From contig WRNL01000032.1 in NCBI GenBank assembly GCA_009776625.1, forward strand, positions 1-12,108: a stretch of 12,108 bases of DNA, written 5' to 3'. The translations under genes were made by a program, and so were the position numbers. Below the pieces are notes generated by a model. It worked only from the letters and a program-made list of their open reading frames with translations, searched no databases and was not told the origin of the DNA. Below, one piece after another: positions 1-7,422 of the stretch (its first letter is position 1; each line of letters begins with the position of its first letter). Source of the DNA: Methanomassiliicoccaceae archaeon (GTDB taxonomy: Archaea > Thermoplasmatota > Thermoplasmata > Methanomassiliicoccales > Methanomethylophilaceae).

Positions 1-208
1 CGAAGGGGGGGGGGGTCAGGTAAGGACCATGCGCTCGTCAAAGAAGTAAGGTGGGGTTGTCTGCCCGTTTTTCCCCAACAGTCGGCATCTCGTTATGACT
101 GTGGCCTGACTTTGGGCTTTTTGACATCCGTGCCTATACTTTATGCGTATTGTGGCAAGAGCCAGCACCGTCCATTGCCCTCGTTGACAAGTATTGATGT
201 TCCAGCAG

Positions 209-1468
209 TCAGTCCCTCAGGCATCCGATGGGTACGATGTACACGCCATCATCGCGGCGGTATGCGTACTCGCCAGCGGTCAAGACCATCAAGAACGACG
301 GCTCCATCATCTTCTCCGTGTTGACCGCGTCCCTTACCCTTTTCAGGCTCTCTATCCCCTTCTCTATCCCGCTGGATCCCATCTTTACCTCGATTGCTCC
401 CCAGCGCCCGTCCTGAAGGTGCACGATGGCATCCGCCTCCAAGTCGCTCCTGTCGCGGTAATGGAACACTTTACCGTTGCTCGCCTGGGCGTACACCCTG
501 AGGTCGCGTATGCAGAGCGACTCGAAGAGGAGACCGAACGTGTTAAAATCGTTCAACAGACCCCTTGGAGAGGCGTTGAGGAACACCGACGCTATCGACG
601 GGTCGGTGAAATGCCGCTTGGGGGATGTGCGCAGGACAGTCTTGGAACGCATAGCTGGGCCCCATGCGGGCAGGTCCTCTATGACGAATATGCGTCTAAG
701 CGCGTTCAGGTATGATGCAACAGTCTTCTCGGAGATGGTACTGTCGTCGCTCGCCATATCATCCATGACTGTCCTCATGCTCGCCGGGGTGGAAACATTG
801 CGTGCGAGTGACCGCATGAGGGACTGAACCCTTTCGGGGTTCCTCTCGACACCGTCCACACTCGACACGTCCTGATTGACCACAGCCTCCACATAGTCCT
901 GCGCATAGCTCAGGGCGTTCTCCTTGTCTCTCACCGATGCCGGCCATCCTCCCCTAGCCAACGCGAGCGCTATGTCCCCCAGCTTAAGCGATGATGCTCC
1001 CTTGGCATCAGCGCCGTCAAAAAGGGATCTCAGGGACACGGCTCCGTTGGATTCCAGGGATTCGAACAGCGTCATCGGCCGCATCCTGATGCGGGCTATC
1101 CTCCCCGTGCCAGTGTGCATCACAGAGTCGTCCGCAGGCAGGGCAGAGCCTGTAAGTATGAACTGCCCGGGTTTCCCGCGCATATCGACCGCATGGCGAA
1201 CCGCGTCCCATAACACATGGGCCGTCTGCCACTCGTCTATGAGACGCGGCGTATCCCCCTCGAGGAGGACGGAGGGGGCAGTGTCTGCGAAACCCATGTA
1301 GGAGCTACGCTTGTCAGGATCCTGCATATAGAGCGTGCTAGCGGCTTTCTGGGCGGCAGTCCAGCTCTTGCCACACCATTTCGGCCCTTCGATGAGTACA
1401 GCCCCCATGTATCCCAACTTGGCCTCCAATGTCTTGTCCACTATCCTGCTAAGGTAATTTTGGTTCAC
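209..1468 (-). CDS. AAA_14/DUF4143-family ATPase, function unknown
   Basis: A 419-residue P-loop ATPase of the AAA_14 + DUF4143 type. Seen in the sequence: Walker A GPKWCGKS at residues 28-35, Walker B-like RLIDEW with D78/E79, a sensor-like ILTGSAL near 104-110 and the family-typical MRPMTLFES near 129-138. A helical winged-helix-like middle lies at about 210-270. The C-terminal third has E316, D346 and the E360-V-K362 triad of a PD-(D/E)XK-like fold. Length is normal for the family and all key residues are present, so it looks intact. The start is a GTG; the N-terminal NYLSRIVDK is the usual family beginning, which supports it. No Shine-Dalgarno is visible and a TATA-like box lies about 26 nt upstream, consistent with a leaderless mRNA. 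It is separate from the fpo operon, which ends in a terminator upstream, and is preceded by a 23-bp tandem repeat array. Cellular role is not established for this family; regulation through the array is inference. Confidence 0.9.
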   Translation of the reverse strand: MNQNYLSRIVDKTLEAKLGYMGAVLIEGPKWCGKSWTAAQKAASTLYMQDPDKRSSYMGFADTAPSVLLEGDTPRLIDEWQTAHVLWDAVRHAVDMRGKPGQFILTGSALPADDSVMHTGTGRIARIRMRPMTLFESLESNGAVSLRSLFDGADAKGASSLKLGDIALALARGGWPASVRDKENALSYAQDYVEAVVNQDVSSVDGVERNPERVQSLMRSLARNVSTPASMRTVMDDMASDDSTISEKTVASYLNALRRIFVIEDLPAWGPAMRSKTVLRTSPKRHFTDPSIASVFLNASPRGLLNDFNTFGLLFESLCIRDLRVYAQASNGKVFHYRDRSDLEADAIVHLQDGRWGAIEVKMGSSGIEKGIESLKRVRDAVNTEKMMEPSFLMVLTAGEYAYRRDDGVYIVPIGCLRD

Positions 1469-1477
1469 GTTTTCACT
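1466..1477 (-). repeat. Degenerate solitary copy of the 23-bp repeat core
   Basis: The plus-strand bases CACGTTTTCACT match the core CAGGTTTTCACT of the upstream tandem repeat at 11 of 12 positions. This half-copy overlaps the GTG start codon of the ATPase gene and the predicted transcription start. Its spacing from the array (49 nt from core to core) is not a multiple of 23, so it is not simply a decayed member in register. It may be an operator-like half site or a chance match. Confidence 0.4.
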
Positions 1478-1489
1478 ATACTCAATGCC

Positions 1490-1498
1490 TATTTTAAG
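1490..1498 (-). promoter_or_regulatory. TATA-like box for the ATPase gene
   Basis: On the minus strand the sequence reads CTTAAAATA, centred about 26 nt upstream of the GTG start at 1468. That is the usual distance from an archaeal TATA box to the transcription start, so the mRNA would begin at or next to the start codon. The absence of a Shine-Dalgarno upstream of the GTG agrees with leaderless translation. The box sits 11 nt downstream of the tandem repeat array. A second TATA-like stretch (CTATAAAG near 1660-1667) is an alternative whose transcript would include the repeats. Confidence 0.45.
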
Positions 1499-1509
1499 CT
1501 ATTCCCTGT

Positions 1510-1609
1510 TTTGGCAGGTTTTCACTTCCGACTTTGGCAGGTTTTCACTTCCGACTTTGGCAGGTTTTCACTTCCGACTTTGGCAGGTTTTCACTTCCGA
1601 CTTTGGCAG
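1510..1609. repeat. 23-bp perfect tandem repeat array, about 4.3 copies
   Basis: Four identical head-to-tail 23-bp units occupy 1513-1604 (starts at 1513, 1536, 1559 and 1582). They are followed by a 5-bp partial copy GGCAG at 1605-1609 and preceded by a matching TTT at 1510-1512. Each unit begins GGCAGGTTTTCACTTC on the plus strand. The period is not a multiple of three and there are no spacers, so this is neither a coding repeat nor a CRISPR. I see no internal palindrome. The array lies between the fpo terminator and the TATA box of the ATPase gene, about 42-141 nt upstream of its start codon, the position of an operator or iteron cluster. Protein binding is inferred from position and perfect conservation. 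Confidence 0.92.
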
Positions 1610-1700
1610 AAATACACCCATCCATTTGCCCCCGCGCCCTCTGCAACATTGGCAGCTTGCTATAAAGCGCACAGATAGCGTATTCCACCCTGAAATCAGA

Positions 1701-1720
1701 GAAACAAGAAAAATAAAAGA
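1701..1720 (-). terminator. Oligo-T terminator of the fpo operon
   Basis: About 20 nt past the fpoN stop codon the minus strand reads TCTTTTATTTTTCTTGTTTC, a pyrimidine tract with T runs of 4, 5, 2 and 3. Archaeal RNA polymerase commonly terminates at such oligo-T tracts without a hairpin, and none is evident here. A shorter T run lies just before it. This marks the likely end of the fpo transcript and separates it from the ATPase gene. Confidence 0.6.
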
Positions 1721-1740
1721 GGGATTAGGAAAGGGTTTTA

Positions 1741-3252
1741 TCAGCCGCCTAACAGCGCCGATGCAGCGTCCGCGCAGAAGTCCATGATGAGCTGGGGGTA
1801 CACGCCGAGGATGACCACGAACGACACGCATACCAGGATGGCCGCTGTGAACGTCTTCGGTATCTTGATCCTGTCGGTAGTCTGCCCCCTCTCGATGAAC
1901 ATGGCCTTCACGACCCTCGTGTAGTAGTACAGCGATATCGCGGAGTTCAGTATCGCGATGAACGCGAGCCATATCCACTGGGTCGCCACGCCGCCATCGT
2001 ATATGGCAGAGGAGAACAGGAAGAACTTCCCCGTGAACCCTGCCGTGAGGGGTATCCCCGCTAGGGAGAACAGGAACAGCAGCATAGCGAACGCGATGAA
2101 TGGCGCCCTTTTGAACAGCCCCTGGTAATCGGATATCTTCTCGCCTATCCCCACGGTGATCAGCGCGCCTACCACCAGGAACGCCCCGCCCTTCATGAAC
2201 ACATGCACGAACATGTAGAACAGACCGGAGGCAAGGGAGTACTCCGTCGCGACCGCCATCACTATCAGGATGTACCCCGCCTGGGCTATGCTCGAGTATG
2301 CGAGCATCCTCTTGATGTTGCTCTGGGCTATCGCGACGACGTTCCCTACCGTCATGGTGACCGCCGCTATTATCGCGAAGATGTACTGGACCTCGATCAT
2401 GCCGTCCGAGCTGACCGCCTTCGCCACGACGAACATCACCAGGAAGACCTTGAACAGCGCTATGAAGCCCACTTTCTTCGACCCGGTGCCGAGGAACAGC
2501 GACACGGGCGTCGCCGCCCCCTCGTACACGTCCGGCGCCCACATGTGGAACGGGACTGCCGCGACCTTGAAACCGAGGCCGGCGATCAGCGTTATCACAG
2601 CGATGCCGAACGCCCAGGTGAATCCCTGGCCGGACAGCACGTCGGCTATGACGGCTATGCTGGTGGATCCGGTCGCGCCGTAGAGCATAGACATGCCGTA
2701 TAGCGTCAGGGCAGTGGACATCCCGCCGATGATGACGTACTTGACCGCCGCCTCCGCCGCCCTCGGGTCGCTCCTCTTCATCGCGACCAGCACATAAGAC
2801 GTTATGCTCGCCAGCTCGACCCCGAGGAAGATCGTTATCAGGTCGTTCGCAGTGGCGACGAACATCATCCCGACCACCGCCGCGAGCAACAGGGAGTTGA
2901 ACGCACCGTAGTGCATCCTCGTCGTCTCGCTGCTCGACACGGTGACCAGGGCGGTGAGGAACGCCACCGTCTGGAACAGCAGGATCACCACGCCGGCGAA
3001 GGCGTCATAGGTGAACAGGGTGTAGGCTGTCGCCTCGGGATACCCTCCTCCGGGGTACCCGGTGGCCATCATCAGCACGTTGAAGAACACCGAGATCAGT
3101 ATCACCGCAAGGGTGACGATCGTCACGACGTCCTTCCTCTTCGTGGCGAAGAACACGGCGGGCATGACCAAGGCCCCTATGATCAGGACGATCATGGGCG
3201 CCAGCGGCGTGAACTCCCCGAATATCGTTGTCACAATGGAATAGTCTACCAT
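1741..3252 (-). CDS. fpoN: Fpo complex antiporter-like subunit FpoN (NuoN homologue)
   Basis: A 503-residue, highly hydrophobic polytopic membrane protein homologous to NuoN/ND2, one of three proton-pumping antiporter-like subunits of the complex I family. The pump residues expected from bacterial NuoN are visible: E146 in the TM5 region (LGVELASI), K229 in GFKVAAVPFHMW, K260 in the TM8 region, and K409 in GFTGKF, the TM12 lysine typical of NuoN. The motif PFHMWAPDVYEGAATPV (234-250) is characteristic. The ATG at 3252 directly abuts the fpoM stop (TGAATG) and has a strong GGAGGTGG at 3258-3265, 5 nt upstream. It is the last gene of the operon and is followed by an oligo-T terminator. No fpoO follows it, unlike in Methanosarcina. 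Intact; identification is secure, though nuoN is an equivalent name if the host is not a methanogen. Confidence 0.95.
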   Translation of the reverse strand: MVDYSIVTTIFGEFTPLAPMIVLIIGALVMPAVFFATKRKDVVTIVTLAVILISVFFNVLMMATGYPGGGYPEATAYTLFTYDAFAGVVILLFQTVAFLTALVTVSSSETTRMHYGAFNSLLLAAVVGMMFVATANDLITIFLGVELASITSYVLVAMKRSDPRAAEAAVKYVIIGGMSTALTLYGMSMLYGATGSTSIAVIADVLSGQGFTWAFGIAVITLIAGLGFKVAAVPFHMWAPDVYEGAATPVSLFLGTGSKKVGFIALFKVFLVMFVVAKAVSSDGMIEVQYIFAIIAAVTMTVGNVVAIAQSNIKRMLAYSSIAQAGYILIVMAVATEYSLASGLFYMFVHVFMKGGAFLVVGALITVGIGEKISDYQGLFKRAPFIAFAMLLFLFSLAGIPLTAGFTGKFFLFSSAIYDGGVATQWIWLAFIAILNSAISLYYYTRVVKAMFIERGQTTDRIKIPKTFTAAILVCVSFVVILGVYPQLIMDFCADAASALLGG

Positions 3253-4764
3253 TCAGACCACCTCCAGCCACGGGATGGAATAGCCATCTATGAAACCCAG
3301 GGCGAGGTCGGGCCACAGGCCGAACAGCGCTATCAGCGCACAGACGGCGCCCAGCGCTATCACCTCCGGCCTGCTCAGGTCGTGTATGTGCGAGAGGTCT
3401 ATCTTGGTCGTGAGCCTGCCGAACATGCTCCTCTGTATCGCCCACAGGTAGTAGCCGGCGGTCAGCAGCAGCGAGATCAGGCAGAACGCGACCAGCCACA
3501 GCATGTTCAACGGCTCAACATAGTTGTAGAACGAGAATATGATCCCGAACTCCGCCCAGAACCCGACGAGCCCAGGGAGGCCCAGTGATGCCAGGAAACC
3601 GAACATCATGAACGCCGCCAGAAGCGGCAGCTTCCCCGCGATGCCCCCGAGCAAAGGTATCTCCCTCGTCCCGATGCTGTGCCCCGCCGCCCCGCAGACC
3701 ATGAACAGCACCGCCGAAATCAGACCGTGAGCGAACATCTGGAACACAGCGAACTGCACCCCTATGTCCGATAGGCAGGCGATGGATATCATCACCATAC
3801 CCATGTGGCTGATCGACGAGAACGCCACCATCTTCTTGAGATCCTTCTGGGCGATGCATGCGTACGCGCCGTAGATCATCGCAAGGATCCCGATGAACAC
3901 CATCGTCGCCTGCCATGATGCCGCCCCGTCCGGCAGCACCTCCAGGCAGACCCGGATTATGCCGTAGGAACCCATCTTAAGCATGACCCCTGCGAGGAGC
4001 ACCGACCCTGCGGTCGGCGCCTCGGTGTGCGCGTCAGGCAGCCATGTGTGGAAGGGCACTATGGGCATCTTCACTGCGAACCCGAAGAACAGCAGCCCGA
4101 ACACCAACGTCTGGAATGTGACGCTGAACGCCGCGCTCCCGGCGGCAACAGCCGCGAAGGAGAAGTCCACGACACCGCTACCGCCTGCCGCTCCGAACAC
4201 GAGGGCGAAGATACCGATCAGCATGACCAGGCTCGCCACGTGGGTGTATATGAAGAACTTGATCGCGGCGTAGTGCCTCCTCGGCCCCCCGAACCACGAT
4301 ATCATGAAGTACATGGGGATCAGGGTCACCTCCCACATCACGAAGAAGAGGAAGTAGTCCCCGGCAAGGTACACGCCCATCAGCCCCACCTCCATGGCCA
4401 GCATCAGGGCGTAGAAGTAGTGGGGACGGTCGCTCTCACGGGCGGAGAACACCGTCGACAGGAACACCAGCACACCTGTGAGGAACACCATCAGTATGCT
4501 TAGGCCGTCCACTGTGAGGATATACGATATGTTGACGCCGTTCGTCTCTATCCAAGTGTAGCCCTCAGTGTAAACGGACAGGTCAGGGGTGAACAGCAGC
4601 ACCAGGGAAAGTACCATGGCGATGCCTGAGAACGCCCCTGCGACGTATTTGGCGTACTTCTGCCTCTCCCCGCCCATCGCGAGGGTCGCCACCGCTCCGA
4701 CGAGCGGCACGACCAGCAGGAGGGTCAGGAGGTAGGGCACCTCGAACGGAAGATCGTAGAACAT
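3253..4764 (-). CDS. fpoM: Fpo complex antiporter-like subunit FpoM (NuoM homologue)
   Basis: A 503-residue polytopic membrane protein of the NuoM/ND4 family, the middle proton-pumping module. Pump residues match NuoM: E145 (FVMWEVTLIPMYF), K232 (VKMPIVPFHTWLPDAH), K263 (LKMGSYG) and E405 in GFWAEF, the TM12 glutamate that distinguishes NuoM from NuoN. I chose the ATG at 4764, 1 nt after the fpoL stop. It has GGGAGGTG at 4771-4778 with 6-nt spacing. The in-frame GTG at 4773 lies inside that Shine-Dalgarno and would add only three residues (MLE). It forms a continuous operon unit with fpoL upstream and fpoN downstream (TGA immediately followed by ATG). Intact and of normal length. Confidence 0.95.
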   Translation of the reverse strand: MFYDLPFEVPYLLTLLLVVPLVGAVATLAMGGERQKYAKYVAGAFSGIAMVLSLVLLFTPDLSVYTEGYTWIETNGVNISYILTVDGLSILMVFLTGVLVFLSTVFSARESDRPHYFYALMLAMEVGLMGVYLAGDYFLFFVMWEVTLIPMYFMISWFGGPRRHYAAIKFFIYTHVASLVMLIGIFALVFGAAGGSGVVDFSFAAVAAGSAAFSVTFQTLVFGLLFFGFAVKMPIVPFHTWLPDAHTEAPTAGSVLLAGVMLKMGSYGIIRVCLEVLPDGAASWQATMVFIGILAMIYGAYACIAQKDLKKMVAFSSISHMGMVMISIACLSDIGVQFAVFQMFAHGLISAVLFMVCGAAGHSIGTREIPLLGGIAGKLPLLAAFMMFGFLASLGLPGLVGFWAEFGIIFSFYNYVEPLNMLWLVAFCLISLLLTAGYYLWAIQRSMFGRLTTKIDLSHIHDLSRPEVIALGAVCALIALFGLWPDLALGFIDGYSIPWLEVV

Positions 4765-4765
4765 C

Positions 4766-6820
4766 TCAAGCACCTCCCATGAAGTGGAACAGCATGTATA
4801 TCACCGCGAACAGCACGACCACGCCCACCGCTATGAACGCGGTGTAGTCGCGCACGTCCCCGGTCTGCATCCTGCTGATGGACTCCCCGCCGCCGGCGAC
4901 GGCGGACGACAGCGCGTTGACAGTCCCGTCCACCACCTGCGTGTCGACGAACTCCACCCCCTTGGCGACGCCGTTCCCGAGCTTCCAGCCAATCTGGTCG
5001 TACAGCTGCGGGAACCACCACCTCTTGGTGAGTGCCTTATATAGCCAGGAGTTCCCGTCCTTGTTGAACTTGCCCGCACTGACGGACATCTTGTCGTACA
5101 TCAGGTGCGCGGCGCCTATCGCTACCAGCACCAGGGCGATGGTGATGTAGGTGTAAACGCTCAGGAATATGTCCTCGAGCCATCCCAGTATGCCGTGCCC
5201 ATGCCCGAGCCCTATTCTGAACATGCCAGCATCGTAGCTTATCGTGAGGTAATCCCCGAAGCCAAACAGGAGTATCACCCCGAGCGCGGCCGCAAAGGGC
5301 GCCAGTATCATCAGCGGGACCGTCATGCTCCTCGGGGACTCCCCGTGGCAGTGCTCCGTCCCATGGCCAGGCCTCCCCTTGAAGGTCATGTACCACATGC
5401 GGAACATGTAGAACGCCGTCATGAACGCAGTCACCACCGCAAGCACCCACATTATGGTGAACAGGTATCCTCCTGCCCCGTAGTGCCCGGCATCCATGAT
5501 GGTCTCCAGAACGACCTCCTTCGACCAGAACCCGCTGAACAGCGGGAACCCTGCGATCGACAGGGAGCCTATGAGCATGGTTATTGATGTTACCCTCATC
5601 TTGCTATGGAGCCCTCCCATCTCCCTCATGTCCTCTGTCCCCGTGGAATGGATCACCGACCCGGACCCCAAGAAGAGGAGAGCCTTGAAGAAGGCGTGGT
5701 TCACCATGTGCAAGCATCCTGCGGTGTAGCCTATCGCGCCTGCCGCCATAAGGTGGGTGTCGCCGGACTGCATCCCCAAGGCCATCAGGTAGCCTCCGGC
5801 CCCGAGTGCCACGAACATGTACCCAAGCTGCGATAGAGTGGAATAAGCCAGCACCTTCTTTATGTTCATGTTGTTGAGCGCCATGGTAGCGGCGAAGAAC
5901 GCCGTTATCCCTCCGATGACCCCGACGAACAGCATGACCTCCGGGTTCTGCGTGAAGATGGGGAAGCACCTCGCCACAAGGTACACCCCTGCCTTGACCA
6001 TCGTCGCCGCATGTATCAGCGCCGACACGGTCGTCGGACCCGCCATCGCGTCCGGGAGCCAGTCCAGGAGCGGGAACTGCGCGCTCTTCCCTATCACCCC
6101 TCCGAATATCAGGAGGCTGGCGAGCATGACCATGCTCGGGTTGTTCAAAGCCACGGCGGAGACGCTACCGAATATATCGACATAGTCAAGGCTCTTGAAC
6201 TCGAACAGCAGGACGAACATCCCTCCCATGAGGCAGATGTCGCCTAGCCTTGTCACAAGGAACGCCTTCTTCGCCGCCGATGCGGCGTTGTCCGAGGCAT
6301 CGTCGCCGTTGGGGTGGGTGAAACTCCAGTAGCCTATCAGGAGGTATGAGCACAGGCCCATTATCTCCCAGAAGACGAACATCTCGAGGAAGCTGCTTGA
6401 GACAGCGAGCCCCAGCATCCCGACAAGGAAGAGGGACACCTCTGCGTAGTACCTCCTCTTCTTCACACCCTCCCCGTGCATGTAGCCTATCGAGTAGACG
6501 AATATCAGCGTCGATATGAACGACGCGAACAGCATCATGAGGCATGAGAGGCTGTCGATGTAGAACCCTATGTTAATCTCAATGGTGCCTATCGAGAACC
6601 ATGCCATCTGCTCGGTATAGTAACCCGGGAAGGCGTGATCCAGGTAATACTGGGATGTGAAGAACTCGTACGAGATGAGCGCAGAGAGGACGAACGCGAA
6701 CAGCGCGCCCCCTATGACCACATGGCCGCCTCCCTCGGGCATCCTCTTCCCGAAGAACCCTACGACCACGAAACAGAGCATTGGGACCAACGGGACCAGC
6801 CAAGTGTATTCTAGGAACAT
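4766..6820 (-). CDS. fpoL: Fpo complex antiporter-like subunit FpoL (NuoL homologue)
   Basis: A 684-residue membrane protein of the NuoL/ND5 family, the distal proton pump. It has the hydrophobic antiporter core, then a C-terminal extension in which a long amphipathic lateral helix region (about 545-650) is followed by a last membrane segment (about 660-681). Seen: E152 (FVFWEIMGLCSYLLIGYW), K245 (GKSAQFPLLDWLPDAMAGPT), K276 (HAATMVKAGVY), H375/K379 (NHAFFKALLFLGSGSVIH) and GFWSKE at 430-435. These match the charged proton-path residues of the family. The loop at 485-492 (GHGTEHCH) is histidine-rich, but HESP-like sequence at this place is common in NuoL. The ATG is 1 nt past the fpoK stop, with GAGGTGG at 6825-6831. 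Length is at the long end but normal; intact. Confidence 0.95.
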   Translation of the reverse strand: MFLEYTWLVPLVPMLCFVVVGFFGKRMPEGGGHVVIGGALFAFVLSALISYEFFTSQYYLDHAFPGYYTEQMAWFSIGTIEINIGFYIDSLSCLMMLFASFISTLIFVYSIGYMHGEGVKKRRYYAEVSLFLVGMLGLAVSSSFLEMFVFWEIMGLCSYLLIGYWSFTHPNGDDASDNAASAAKKAFLVTRLGDICLMGGMFVLLFEFKSLDYVDIFGSVSAVALNNPSMVMLASLLIFGGVIGKSAQFPLLDWLPDAMAGPTTVSALIHAATMVKAGVYLVARCFPIFTQNPEVMLFVGVIGGITAFFAATMALNNMNIKKVLAYSTLSQLGYMFVALGAGGYLMALGMQSGDTHLMAAGAIGYTAGCLHMVNHAFFKALLFLGSGSVIHSTGTEDMREMGGLHSKMRVTSITMLIGSLSIAGFPLFSGFWSKEVVLETIMDAGHYGAGGYLFTIMWVLAVVTAFMTAFYMFRMWYMTFKGRPGHGTEHCHGESPRSMTVPLMILAPFAAALGVILLFGFGDYLTISYDAGMFRIGLGHGHGILGWLEDIFLSVYTYITIALVLVAIGAAHLMYDKMSVSAGKFNKDGNSWLYKALTKRWWFPQLYDQIGWKLGNGVAKGVEFVDTQVVDGTVNALSSAVAGGGESISRMQTGDVRDYTAFIAVGVVVLFAVIYMLFHFMGGA
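4771..4778 (-). promoter_or_regulatory. Ribosome binding site deciding the fpoM start
   Basis: The minus strand reads GGGAGGTG six nt before the ATG at 4764. It contains the alternative GTG start codon (4771-4773) within itself, so initiation at the ATG is much more likely and fpoM begins at 4764. Confidence 0.8.
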
Positions 6821-6821
6821 C

Positions 6822-7124
6822 TTACCACCTCATGGACGTGAGGCCGCCGGCCTCGATCGTGTTCTTCATCTTATACGCGTTCAGGAGTATCGCGATGCCC
6901 ACCGCGACCTCCGCGGCGGCCACCGATATAGACATTATCACGAACACCTGCCCCAGCACGTCCGTCGTGAACGCGGCGAACACTATGAAGTTTATGTTCG
7001 CCGCATTGAGCATCAACTCGATGCACATCAGGACCACGATGGTGTTGTTCTTGGCCATCACGCCGTATGCGCCGATCGCGAAGAGCGCGGCCGCGAATAT
7101 GAGGTACGCCTCAATAGGTATCAT
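6822..7124 (-). CDS. fpoK: Fpo complex subunit FpoK (NuoK homologue)
   Basis: A 100-residue, three-helix membrane protein of the NuoK/ND4L family. It links the membrane heel of the complex to the antiporter-like pumps. The two essential intramembrane glutamates of NuoK are present at the same positions as in E. coli: E36 in CIELMLNAANINF and E72 in SVAAAEVAVGIAI. The ATG at 7124 lies 14 nt inside the 3' end of fpoJ2. It is supported by an excellent Shine-Dalgarno, GAGGAGGTGG at 7131-7140, 6 nt upstream. The stop TAA is separated from the fpoL start by 1 nt. Length is normal and the gene is intact. Confidence 0.96.
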   Translation of the reverse strand: MIPIEAYLIFAAALFAIGAYGVMAKNNTIVVLMCIELMLNAANINFIVFAAFTTDVLGQVFVIMSISVAAAEVAVGIAILLNAYKMKNTIEAGGLTSMRW

Positions 7125-7422
7125 CGCTGTCCACCTCCTCCCTCGCTATGCAGACGCCGCCTATCATGGCGCCGAACATCAGCAGCGCCAGTATGAGCAT
7201 CAGCGGCCCGTACCCCTCGAACAGCGCGAAGTTGAGCGAGGCGTATCTGCCATCCTCGTCCAGGATGGGGTTCCCGTCGCCGTCCAAGGCGCCGATGAAG
7301 TCGATGCTCCCCGGGGACTCGCCCATCCCGTATTCCTCCCAATTGGTCATCAGGGCCGATGAGGCCAGCACGACCAGCAGCATCGCCGCCGCGCAGACCC
7401 CCGCCGCGACCTTCTTATCCAT
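7111..7422 (-). CDS. fpoJ: Fpo complex subunit FpoJ2 (C-terminal half of NuoJ)
   Basis: A 103-residue protein corresponding to the C-terminal part of NuoJ/ND6. It has one membrane helix near residues 5-27, an acidic outward loop (about 29-68, with DGDGNPILDEDG) and a second helix (about 72-95) ending in the NuoJ-like LMFGAMIGGVCIAREE. NuoJ is split into two genes in Methanosarcina fpo clusters and several archaeal relatives, so the split is normal here, not a frameshift. I chose the ATG at 7422, overlapping the fpoJ1 stop by 8 nt, because GGGGGTGG at 7428-7435 lies 5 nt before it. The in-frame GTG at 7431 falls within that site and would add only three residues. The gene end overlaps the fpoK start by 14 nt. 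Confidence 0.88.
   Translation of the reverse strand: MDKKVAAGVCAAAMLLVVLASSALMTNWEEYGMGESPGSIDFIGALDGDGNPILDEDGRYASLNFALFEGYGPLMLILALLMFGAMIGGVCIAREEVDSDDTY
7131..7140 (-). promoter_or_regulatory. Strong ribosome binding site of fpoK inside fpoJ2
   Basis: GAGGAGGTGG on the minus strand, 6 nt before the fpoK ATG and wholly inside the last codons of fpoJ2. It is close to a full complement of the 3' end of archaeal 16S rRNA, and supports the 14-nt gene overlap and efficient independent initiation of fpoK. Confidence 0.8.

Noticed and set aside
52..77. Weak inverted repeat TGGGG...CCCCA with a T run inside as a terminator
   Set aside because: Only a 5-bp stem with a 16-nt loop, and the T run is in the loop on the wrong strand for the ATPase gene.
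1510..1609. The repeat array as a CRISPR
   Set aside because: The 23-bp units are directly adjacent with no unique spacers, and no cas genes are in the window.
1657..1672. TATAAA near 1660 as the main ATPase promoter or as an antisense promoter into fpoN
   Set aside because: The TATA-like box at 1490-1498 has better spacing to the start codon; the TATAAA is nearly symmetric and its direction cannot be decided from sequence alone.
1568..2542. Open frame on the minus strand running from within fpoN into the repeat array
   Set aside because: It is out of frame with fpoN, has low-complexity R/G/H-rich composition typical of a shifted frame of GC-rich DNA, and ends in frame-dependent translation of the tandem repeat.
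5338..5375. Histidine-rich loop of FpoL as a novel metal site
   Set aside because: His-rich HESP-like sequence at this position is common in NuoL family proteins, so it is not distinctive.
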